Positions 22,640-33,200 of a stretch of DNA of 64,000 bases are shown in pieces; position 1 is the first letter of the stretch; the number at the start of each line of letters is the position of its first letter. The DNA lies in contig NW_027197006.1 in the NCBI RefSeq assembly GCF_038502225.1, forward strand, positions 1-64,000. Reading direction: 5' to 3'. The position numbers and the translations under genes were made by a program. Source of the stretch: Cherax quadricarinatus. Its lineage: Eukaryota > Arthropoda > Malacostraca > Decapoda > Parastacidae. Under the pieces are notes generated by a model. The model ran no database searches, had not been told where the DNA came from, and saw only the letters and a list, made by a program, of their open reading frames with translations.

Positions 22640-23467
22640 TGATACACAAATACAGATGAATTAACGAATGAACATGAGGAATGGCAAGAAAGAATCAATG
22701 AGAAGTCCCCAGACATCATGGTAGTTACAGAAACAAAACTCACGGGGACAGTAACAGATACAATCTTCCCACCAGGATACCAGATCATGAGGAAAGATAG
22801 AAGGAGCAGAGGGGGAGGTGGAGTTGCTCTGCTAGTAAAAAGCAGATGGAAATTCGAGAAAATGGAAGGCATAGATGAGATGGGAGAAAGAGACTACATA
22901 GTAGGTACACTTCAGCCTGGGGAACACAAGGTGGTCATTGCAGTGATGTATAATCCACCACAGAACTGCAGGAGGCCAAGAGAGGAAAATGAAGAGAGCA
23001 ACAGAGCAATGGTGGACACACTTGCTGAGGTGACAAGAAAAGCTCACTCCAGCAGAGCAAAGTTGCTGGTTATGGGGGATTTCAACCACAGGGAGATTGA
23101 CTGGGAAAACCTGGAGCCACATGGAGGTCCCGAAACATGGAGAGCCAAGATGATGGACGTGGTGTTGGAAAACCTCATGCACCAACATGTTAAGGACACT
23201 ACCAGAGTGAGAGGGGCGGATGAACCAGCAAGATTGGACCTTGTGTTCACCCTGGGCAGTTCAGACATTGAGGGCATCACGTATGAGAGTCCCCTAGGAG
23301 CTAGCGACCACGTGGTTCTGTGCTTTGAGTATATAGTAGAGCTGCAAGTGGAGAGAGTAACAGGAGTTGAATGGGAAAAGCCTGACAATAAAAGAGGGGA
23401 CTACATAGGGTTGAGGAACTTCCTGCAGGAGGTTCCGTGGGACAGAGAACTGCAAGAAAGCCAGTAA
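22640..23467 (+). pseudogene. Family A APE-type endonuclease (ORF2 N-terminus)
   Basis: From about 22650 the frame reads a TNEHEEWQERINEKSPDI-like start, then MVVTETKLTGT with the catalytic Glu of the ETKL box, GGGGVALLVKSRW, VIAVMYNPPQ, VMGDFNHREIDWEN (GDFN box), ARLDLVFTLGSSDI and LGASDHVVLCFEY (SDH box). All main catalytic boxes are present. The frame stops at 23465 in the linker and a different frame resumes near 23500. This enzyme would nick target DNA before reverse transcription. The start codon is uncertain because the upstream region is degraded. Confidence 0.8.
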
Positions 23468-23508
23468 ATGAAATGATGGAATATGTAACAACAAAATGAA
23501 AGGAGGCA

Positions 23509-24289
23509 GTGGAAAGGTTTATTCCCATGGGCAACAGAAACAACAGGAAGACCAGAACGAGCCCCTGGTTTACCCGACGGTGTAAGGAGGCAAAAACAAA
23601 GTGCAATAGAGAATGGAAAAAGTATAGAAGGCAGAGAACACGCGAAAATAGGAAGATCAGTCGCAGAGCCAGGAACGAGTACGCACAGTATGAAAATGAC
23701 ATAGCATCGAAAATCGAGACTGATCCTAAAATGTTGTATAGCTACATCAGGAGGAAGACAACAGTCAAATACCAGGTGATCAGATTAAGGAGAGAAGGGG
23801 GAGAACTCACAAGAAATGACCAGGAGGTATGTGAGGAGCTAAACAAGGAGATTTAAGGAAGTTTTTACAGTAGAGACAGGAAGGGCTGTGGGAAGTCGGC
23901 ACAGAAGGGAACATCAAGAGGGAATACACCACCAAGTGTTGGATGACATACGAACAACCGAGGAGGAGGTGAAGAAGCCGCTAAGTGACCTTGATACCTC
24001 AAAGGCGATGGGACTGGACAACATCTCCCCATGGGTCCTTAGAGAAGGAGCAGAGATGCTGTGCATGCCTCTAACCACAATCTTCAACACATCCCTTGAA
24101 ACTGGGCAACTACCTGAGAAATGGAAGACAGCAAATGTAGTCCCCATATTTAAGAAAGGAAACAGAAACGAGGCGCTAAACTACAGATCTGTGTCTCTGA
24201 CATGTATTGTGTGCAAAGTCATGGAGAAGATTATCAGGAGGAGAGTGGTCGAACACCTGGAACGGAACAAGATTACAAATGAAAACCTG
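23509..24289 (+). pseudogene. Family A ORF2 linker and start of reverse transcriptase (A11)
   Basis: The basic linker (RTSPWFTRRCKEAKTKCN, KYRRQRTRENRKISRRARNE) runs to a stop at 23854. A shifted frame then carries EEEVKKPLSDLDTSKAMGLD, SPWVLREGAEML, NTSLETGQLPEKWKTANVV and FKKGNRNEALNYRSVSLTC. Catalytic motifs A to C are not reached, because the copy ends at the junction with A12. Confidence 0.82.
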
Positions 24290-25369
24290 AGGGAGGTAGA
24301 AAGGGCAGGACGAATGAAGCCAAACTACAAGAGACAGGATTGCACAGGCATGAGGAATTTCCTTAATGAGGGTCCAGTGGGACAGAGAATTGGCAGGAAA
24401 AATGGCAAATGAGATGATGGAATGTATGACAACAATATGCAAGGAAGCAGAGGATAGGTTTGTACCTAAGGGCAACAAACAAAACGAGAAGGCCAGGACA
24501 AATCTATGGCTCACCAAAGGTGTGGAGAGGCTAAAACCTAGGGCGCTAGGGAATGAAAGAAGTATAGAAGGCAAAAGACCGAGGAGAACAAGGAGAATAG
24601 TAAAAGAGCAAGAAATGAATATGCACAGGTAAGGAGGGAGGCCTGAATAAAGCCAAGTCTGACCCGAAGCTGTAGTACAGATATATCAGGAAGAAAATAA
24701 CAGTCAAAGGCCAAGTAATCATGCAGAGGAAGGAAGAAGGGGAGATCACAAGAAACGATTGAGAAGTATACAAAGAGCTCAACATGAGATTCAAAGAAGT
24801 TTCAACAGTTGAGATAGAAAGGACTCCGGAAAGACAAAGAGGTGGGATACACCGACTAGTGATGGACACGATACATATAACCGAGGAGGAGGTGAAGGGG
24901 CTGCTAAGCACACTAGATATCTCAAAGGCGATGGGGTGGAGCAACATCTCTCCATTGGTCCAAAGAGAGGGAGCAGAGGGACTCTGTATATCACTAACAA
25001 CAATCTTCAACACATCTATCGAAACAGGGCGACAACCTGAGGATACAAGACAGCAAAAGTAGTCGCAATTTTTAAAAAAGGAGACAGACACTCAGTATTA
25101 AACTACAGACCAGTGTCAATGACACGTAATGTATGCAAACTCATGGAGAAGATTATCAGGAGAAGAGTAGTGAACCACATAGCAAAGAATGTGCTTATAA
25201 ACGACAAGCAGCATGGATACAGAAACAGGAAGTTCTGTGTCACAAACCTACTAGAGGTCCAAGACAAGGTGACAGCAGAAGACAAGAGAGACAGGAGTGG
25301 GTAGACTGCATTTGCTTTAAATGTAAAAAGGATTTTGACAAAGTTCCACACAAGAGATTAGTGCAAAAG
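24290..25369 (+). mobile_element. Family A-like LINE, copy A12, fused to A11 and cut by a minisatellite
   Basis: The copy restarts at the endonuclease-linker boundary (GMRNFLNEGPV near 24350) and repeats the linker and early reverse transcriptase: EEEVKGLLSTLDISKAMG near 24880, NTSIETGRQPED, VCKLMEKIIRRRVVNH near 25128, and [15 protein letters not shown] near 25326. It ends exactly where the 26-bp array starts. It is more diverged from the other copies than they are from one another, so it may be a sister subfamily. Confidence 0.82.
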
Positions 25370-28300
25370 CAGTCATCGTCTCTTGTACTCCCCAGCAGTC
25401 ATCGTCTCTTGTACTCCCCAGCAGTCATCATCTCTTGTACTCCCCAGTAGTCATCGTCTCTTGTACTCTCCAGCAGTCATCGTCTCTTGTACTCCCAAGC
25501 AGTCATCGTCTCTTGTACTCCCCAGCAGTCATCGTCTCTTGTACTCCCCAGCAGTCATCGTCTCTTGTACTCCCCAGCAGTCATCGTCTCTTGTACTCCC
25601 CAGCAGTCATCGTCTCTTGTACTCCCCAGTAGTCATCGTCTCTTGTACTCCCCAGCAGTCATCGTCTCTTGTACTCCAAAGCAGTCATCGTCTCTTGTAC
25701 TCCCCAGCAGTCATCGTCTCTTGTACTCCCCAGCAGTCATCGTCTCTTGTACTCCCCAGCAGTCATCGTCTCTTGTACTCCCCAGCAGTCATCGTCTCTT
25801 GTACTCCCCAGCAGTCATCGTCTCTTGTACTCCCCAGCAGTCATCGTCTCTTGTACTCCCCAGCAGTCATCGTCTCTTGTACTCCCCAGCAGTCATCGTC
25901 TCTTGTACTCCCCAGTAGTCATCGTCTCTTGTACTCCCCAGCAGTCATCGTCTCTTGTACTCCCCAGCAGTCATCGTCTCTTGTACTCCCCAGCAGTCAT
26001 CGTCTCTTGTACTCCCAAGCAGTCATCGTCTCTTGTACTCCCCAGCAGTCATCGTCTCTTGTACACCCCAGCAGTCATCGTCTCTTGTACTCCCAAGCAG
26101 TCATCGTCTCTTGTACACCCCAGCAGTCATCGTCTCTTGTACTCCCAAGCAGTCATCGTCTATTGTACTCCCCAGCAGTCATCGTCTCTTGTACTCCCCA
26201 GCAGTCATCGTCTCTTGTACTCCCCAGCAGTCATCGTCTCTTGTACTCCCCAGCAGTCATCGTCTCTTGTACTCCCCAGCAGTCATCGTCTCTTGTACTC
26301 CCCAGCAGTCATCGTCTCTTGTACTCCCCAGCAGTCATCGTCTCTTGTACTCCCCAGCAGTCATCGTCTCTTGTACTCCCCAGCAGTCATCGTCTCTTGT
26401 ACTCCCCAGCAGTCATCGTCTCTTGTACTCCCCAGCAGTCATCGTCTCTTGTACTCCCCAGCAGTCATCGTCTCTTGTACTCCCCAGCAGTCATCGTCTC
26501 TTGTACTCCCCAGCAGTCATCGTCTCTTGTACTCCCCAGCAGTCATCGTCTCTTGTACACCCCAGCAGTCATCGTCTCTTGTACTCCCAAGCAGTCATCG
26601 TCTCTTGTACTCCCCAGCAGTCATCGTCTCTTGTACACCCCAGCAGTCATCGTCTCTCTACTCCCAAGCAGTCATCGTCTCTTGTACACCCCAGCAGTCA
26701 TCGTCTCTTGTACTCCCAAGCAGTCATCGTCTCTTGTACTCCCCAGCAGTCATTGTCTCTTGTACTCCCCAGCAGTCATCGTCTCTTGTACTCCCCAGCA
26801 GTCATCGTCTCTTGTACTCCCCAGCAGTCATCGTCTCTTGTACTCTCCAGCAGTCATCGTCTCTTGTACTCTCCAGCAGTCATCGTCTCTTGTACTCTCC
26901 AGCAGTCATCGTCTCTTGTACTCTCCAGCAGTCATCGTCTCTTGTACTCTCCAGCAGTCATCGTCTCTTGTACTCTCAAGCAGTCATCGTCTCTTGTACT
27001 CCCCAGCAGTCATCGTCTCTTGTACTCCCCAGCAGTCATCGTCTCTTGTACTCCCCAGCAGTCATCGTCTCTTGTACTCTCCAGCAGTCATCGTCTCTTG
27101 TACTCCCCAGCAGTCATCGTCTCTTGTACTCCCCAGCAGTCATCGTCTCTTGTACTCCCCAGCAGTCATCGTCTCTTGTACTCCCCAGCAGTCATCGTCT
27201 CTTGTACTCCCCAGCAGTCATCGTCTCTTGTACTCCCCAGCAGTCATCGTCTCTTGTACTCCCCAGCAGTCATCGTCTCTTGTACTCCCCAGCAGTCATC
27301 GTCTCTTGTACTCCCCAGCAGTCATCGTCTCTTGTACTCCCCAGCAGTCATCGTCTCTTGTACTCCCCAGCAGTCATCGTCTCTTGTACTCCCCAGCAGT
27401 CATCGTCTCTTGTACTCCCCAGCAGTCATCGTCTCTTGTACTCCCCAGCAGTCATCGTCTCTTGTACTCCCCAGCAGTCATCGTCTCTTGTACTCCCCAG
27501 CAGTCATCGTCTCTTGTACTCCCCAGCAGTCATCGTCTCTTGTACTCCCCAGCAGTCATCGTCTCTTGTACTCCCCAGCAGTCATCGTCTCTTGTACTCC
27601 CCAGCAGTCATCGTCTCTTGTACTCCCCAGCAGTCATCGTCTCTTGTACTCTCCAGCAGTCATCGTCTCTTGTACTCCCCAGCAGTCATCGTCTCTTGTA
27701 CTCCCCAGCAGTCATCGTCTCTTGTACTCCCCAGCAGTCATCGTCTCTTGTACTCCCCAGCAGTCATCGTCTCTTGTACTCCCCAGCAGTCATCGTCTCT
27801 TGTACTCCCCAGCAGTCATCGTCTCTTGTACTCCCCAGCAGTCATCGTCTCTTGTACTCCCCAGCAGTCATCGTCTCTTGTACTCCCCAGCAGTCATCGT
27901 CTCTTGTACTCCCCAGCAGTCATCGTCTCTTGTACTCCCCAGCAGTCATCGTCTCTTGTACTCCCCAGCAGTCATCGTCTCTTGTACTCCCCAGCAGTCA
28001 TCGTCTCTTGTACTCCCCAGCAGTCATCGTCTCTTGTACTCCCCAGCAGTCATCGTCTCTTGTACTCCCCAGCAGTCATCGTCTCTTGTACTCCCCAGCA
28101 GTCATCGTCTCTTGTACTCCCCAGCAGTCATCGTCTCTTGTACTCCCCAGCAGTCATCGTCTCTTGTACTCCCCAGCAGTCATCGTCTCTTGTACTCCCC
28201 AGCAGTCATCGTCTCTTGTACTCCCCAGCAGTCATCGTCTCTTGTACTCCCCAGCAGTCATCGTCTCTTGTACTCCCCAGCAGTCATCGTCTCTTGTACT

Positions 28301-29090
28301 CCCCAGCAGTCATCGTCTCTTGTACTCCCCAGCAGTCATCGTCTCTTGTACTCCCCAGCAGTCAGTCATCGTCTCTTGTACTCCCCAGCAGTCATCGTCT
28401 CTTGTACTCCCCAGCAGTCATCGTCTCTTGTACTCCCCAGCAGTCATCGTCTCTTGTACTCCCCAGAAGTCATCGTCTCTTGTACTCCCCAGCAGTCATC
28501 GTCTCTTGTACTCCCCAGTCATTGTCTCTTGTACTCCCCAGCAGTCATCGTCTCTTGTACTCCCCAGCAGTCATCGTCTCTTGTACTCCCCAGCAGTCAT
28601 CGTCTCTTGTACTCCCCAGCAGTCATCGTCTCTTGTACTCCCCAGCAGTCATCGTCTCTTGTACTCCCCAGTCAGTCATCAGTCATCTCTCTTGTACTCC
28701 CCAGCAGTCATCGTCTTGTACTCCCCAGCAGTCATCATCTCTTGTACTCCCCAGCAGTCATCGTCTCTTGTACTCCCCAGCAGTCATCGTCTCTTGTACT
28801 CCCCAGCAGTCAGTCATCGTCTCTTGTACTCCCCAGCAGTCAGTCTCTTGTACTCAGTCTCTTGAACTCCCCAGCAGTCATCGTCTTTTGTACTCCCAAG
28901 CATTCATCGTCTCTTCTACTCCCAAGCAGTCATCGTCTCTTGTACTCCCCAGCAGTCATCGTCTCTTGTACTCCCCAGCAGTCATCGTCTCTTGTACTCC
29001 CCAGCAGTCATCGTCTCTTGTACTCCCCAGCAGTCATCGTCTCTTGTACTCCCCAGCAGTCATCGTCTCTTGTACTCCCCAGCAGTCATC
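25370..29090. repeat. 26-bp minisatellite, about 140 units
   Basis: The unit consists of agtcatcgtctcttgtac plus tccccagc. Most units are identical. Variants cluster: 'acaccccagc' and 'ctcccaagc' alternate at about 26040-26740, 'ctctccagc' predominates at about 26835-26990, and the right end (28360-28900) has truncated units. Because 26 is not a multiple of three and the unit lacks stops, all three forward frames stay open for more than 1100 codons. These are not genes. Confidence 0.97.
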
Positions 29091-29116
29091 ATCGTCACTG
29101 TCGTCAATCGTTGTCA

Positions 29117-29573
29117 GGTATTATCCACCACATGAATATTATCCACCACACGAATATTATCCACCACACGAATATTATCCACCACACGAATATTATCCAC
29201 CACACGAATATTATCCACCACATGAATATTATGCACCACAATAATATTATCCACCACATGAATATTATCCACCACACGAATATTATCCACCACATGAATA
29301 TTATCCACCACACGAATATTATCCACCACACGAATATTATCCACCACATGAATATTATCCAGCACATGAATATTATCCAGCACATGAGTATTATCCAGCA
29401 CATGAATATTATACAGCACATGAGTATTATCCAGCACATGAGTATTATCCAGCACATGAGTATTATCCAGCACATGAGTATTATCCAGCACATGAGTATT
29501 ATCCAGCACATGAGTATTATCCAGCACATGAGTATTATCCAGCACATGAGTATTATCCAGCACATGAGTATAT
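29117..29573. repeat. 18-bp tandem array, about 25 units
   Basis: The unit is tattatccaccacacgaa on the left, with cat/cac variants, and shifts to tattatccagcacatgag on the right from about 29355. Two subfamilies therefore sit side by side. Open frames on both strands follow from the 18-bp period. Confidence 0.95.
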
Positions 29574-29588
29574 TATATTTCAGGAAAT

Positions 29589-29790
29589 CAGTGCCTAATG
29601 GCAGTGCCTGATGACAGTACCTAATAACAGTTCCTGATATCAGTGCCTAATGGCAGTGCTCGATGGTAGTGCCTGATGGCAGTACCTGATGAGTAGTGCC
29701 TGATAGCAGTGCCTCATGGAGTGCCTGATGGCAGTACCTGATGAGAGTGCCTGATGGTAGTGCCTGATGGCAGTGAATGATGAATGATGA
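29589..29790. repeat. Degenerate short repeat (cagtgcctgatgg-like)
   Basis: Irregular repeats of cagtgcctgatgg and cagtacctgatga with a period of about 13-16 bp and frequent indels. Confidence 0.8.
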
Positions 29791-30204
29791 TCAGATTTAT
29801 CCCGAGGAGAAACATGTTAGCTTCAGTTCCTTCATAGGTTAATTAGGTTCAAAATTGGTGCTGATCACTTATTTAAGAACATGATATCGATTGTATATAT
29901 ACCGAGGGTTGTGTATATCACACAGTTTGTATTTACTCTCAGTATATATACATTGAGAGTTGTGTATATCTTGTTTACATACATTGAAATTTGTGGAATT
30001 CAGTGTACATTAACGGGAAGGTAACCTCAGTTTATATCAGTGTATATGAGTGGCAAGTAAAAACATATCGAGTGAAATGCTTTCATTAGTGTTAATGCAC
30101 AGATTTTTTTTTAATTTATTGTATACACCGAGATGTGTATATCAATTTATAACCTGAAGGTTCGTCTGTCACTGTATTTAGTGATAATATTTTAATCCCA
30201 CAAT
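29791..30204. other. Stretch without recognisable gene
   Basis: AT-rich sequence between two arrays, with some tgtatat repeats and no reading frame or domain that I recognise. Confidence 0.4.
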
Positions 30205-33200
30205 GTAGTAGGTTCGTAGACATCAACCATCCAGGGAGGTACTACCATTCTGTGGTAGTTGGTTGGTAGACATCAACCATCTAGGGAGGTACAACCGTCT
30301 TGTGGTAGTAGGTTGGTAGACAGCAACCACCCAGGGAGGTACTTCCATCCTGTTGTAGTTGGTTGGTAGACATCAACCATCTAGGGAGGTACAACCGTCT
30401 TGTGGTAGTAGGTTGGTAGACAGCAACCACCCAGGGAGGTACTTCCATCCTGTGGTTGCAAGTTGGTAGACAGCAACCATCCAGGGAGGTACTACCGTCC
30501 TGTGGTAGTTGGTTGGTAGACATCAACCATCCAGGGAGGTACTACCATCCTGTGGTAGTTGGTTGGTAGACATCAACCATCCAGGGAGGTACTACCATCC
30601 TGTGGTAGTTGGTTGGTAGACAGCAACCATCCAGGGAGGTACTACCATTCTGTGGTAGTAGGTTCGTAGACATCAACCATCCAGGGAGGTACTACCATTC
30701 TGTGGTAGTTGGTTGGTAGACATCAACCATCCAGGGAGGTACTACCATCCTGTGGTAGTTGGTTGGTAGACAGCAACCATCCAGGGAGGTACTACCGTTC
30801 TGTGGTAGTAGGTTCGTAGACATCAACCATCCAGGGAGGTACTACCGTCCTGTGGTAGTTGGTTGGTAGACATCAACCACCCAGGGAGGTACTTCCATCC
30901 TGTTGTAGTTGGTTGGTAGACATCAACCATCTAGGGAGGTACAACCGTCTTGTGGTAGTAGGTTGGTAGACAGCAACCACCCAGGGAGGTACTTCCATCC
31001 TGTTGTAGTTGGTTGATAGACATCAACCATCCACGGAGGCACTACCGTTCTGTTGTAGTAGGCTGGTAGACAGCAACCATCCAGGGAGGTACTACCGTCC
31101 TGTGGTAGTAGGTTGGTAGACATCAACCATCCAGGGAGGTACTACCGTCCTGTGGTAGTTGGTTGGTAGACAGCAACCATCCAGGGAGGTACTACCGTCC
31201 TGTGGTAGTTGGTTGGTAGACATCAACCATCCAGGGAGGTACTACCGTCCTGTGGTAGTTGGTTGGTAGACATCAACCATCCAGGGAGGTACTACCATCC
31301 TGTGGTAGTTAGGTTGGTAGACATCAACCATCCAGGGAGGTACTACCGTTCTGTGGTAGTAGGTTGGTAGACATCAACCATCCAGGGAGGTACTACCGTC
31401 CTGTGGTAGTAGGTTGGTAGACATCAACCATCCAGGGAGGTACTACCGTCCTGTGGTAGTAGGTTGGTAGACATCAACCATCCAGGGAGGTACTACCGTC
31501 CTGTGGTAGTTGGTTGGTAGACAGCAACCATCCAGGGAGGTACTACCGTCCTGTGGTAGTAGGTTGGTAGACATCAACCATCCAGGGAGGTACTACCGTT
31601 ATGTGGTAGTAGGTTGGTAGACATCAACCATCCAGGGAGGTACTACCGTCCTGTGGTAGTAGGTTGGTAGACATCAACCATCCAGGGAGGTACTACCGTC
31701 CTGTGGTAGTAGGTTGGTAGACATCAACCATCCAGGGAGGTACTACCGTTCTGTGGTAGTTGGTTGGTAGACATCAACCATCCAGGGAGGTACTACCATC
31801 CTGTGGTAGTAGGTTGGTAGACATCAACCACCCAGGGAGGTACTACCGTCCTGTGGTAGTAGGTTGGTAGACATCAACCATCCAGGGAGGTACTACCGTC
31901 CTGTGGTAGTAGGTTGGTAGACATCAACCATCCAGGGAGGTACTACCGTCCTGTGGTAGTAGGTTGGTAGACATCAACCATCCAGGGAGGTACTACCGTC
32001 CTGTGGTAGTAGGTTGGTAGACATCAACCATCCAGGGAGGTACTACCGTCCTGTGGTAGTAGGTTGGTAGACATCAACCATCCAGGGAGGTACTACCGTC
32101 CTGTGGTAGTAGGTTGGTAGACATCAACCATCCAGGGAGGTACTACCGTCCTGTGGTAGTAGGTTGGTAGACATCAACCATCCAGGGAGGTACTACCGTC
32201 CTGTGGTAGTAGGTTGGTAGACATCAACCATCCAGGGAGGTACTACCGTCCTGTGGTAGTAGGTTGGTAGACATCAACCATCCAGGGAGGTACTACCGTT
32301 CTGTGGTAGTAGGTTGGTAGACATCAACCATCCAGGGAGGTACTACCGTCCTGTGGTAGTAGGTTGGTAGACATCAACCATCCAGGGAGGTACTACCGTC
32401 CTGTGGTAGTAGGTTGGTAGACATCAACCATCCAGGGAGGTACTACCGTCCTGTGGTAGTTGGTTGGTAGACATCAACCATGCAGGGAGGTACTACCGTC
32501 CTGTGGTAGTAGGTTGGTAGACATCAACCATCCAGGGAGGTACTACCGTCCTGTGGTAGTAGGTTGGTAGACATCAACCATCCAGGGAGGTACTACCATT
32601 CTGTGGTAGTAGGTTGGTAGACAGCAACCACCCAGGGAGGTACTACCGTCCTGTGGTAGTAGGTTGGTAGACATCAACCATCCAGGGAGGTACTACCGTC
32701 CTGTGGTAGTAGGTTGGTAGACATCAACCATCCAGGGAGGTACTACCGTCCTGTGGTAGTAGGTTGGTAGACATCAACCATCCAGGGAGGTACTACCGTC
32801 CTGTGGTAGTAGGTTGGTAGACATCAACCATCCAGGGAGGTACTACCGTCCTGTGGTAGTAGGTTGGTAGACATCAACCATCCAGGGAGGTACTACCGTC
32901 CTGTGGTAGTAGGTTGGTAGACAGCAACCACCCAGGGAGGTACTACCGTCCTGTGGTAGTAGGTTGGTAGACATCAACCATCCAGGGAGGTACTACCGTC
33001 CTGTGGTAGTAGGTTGGTAGACATCAACCATCCAGGGAGGTACTACCGTCCTGTGGTAGTAGGTTGGTAGACATCAACCATCCAGGGAGGTACTACCGTC
33101 CTGTGGTAGTAGGTTGGTAGACATCAACCATCCAGGGAGGTACTACCGTCCTGTGGTAGTAGGTTGGTAGACATCAACCATCCAGGGAGGTACTACCGTC

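Larger units (their letters stand above)
21484..24289 (+). mobile_element. Family A CR1-type LINE, near full-length 5' part (copy A11)
   Basis: This is the only copy with the upstream half of the element: ORF1, the endonuclease, the basic linker and the start of the reverse transcriptase. It ends abruptly inside the reverse transcriptase, at the equivalent of ERNKITNEN, where a second partial copy (A12) is fused directly to it with no CA tract. It gives the reference order for the family: ORF1, endonuclease, basic linker, reverse transcriptase, 3' end. Confidence 0.85.

Noticed and set aside
29104..29565. Minus-strand Cys/Trp/Ile-rich repeats resembling a membrane protein
   Set aside because: Translation of the 18-bp array; the alternating pattern is set by the repeat, not by selection.
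25383..29611. Three forward reading frames of 1160-1218 codons
   Set aside because: They are translations of the stop-free 26-bp array plus the following 18-bp array; no domain, no codon bias, and all three frames are equally open.
29660..29770. Several ctgatga matches that could suggest more hammerhead cores
   Set aside because: They lie in a short degenerate repeat and lack the following stem II and GAAA.
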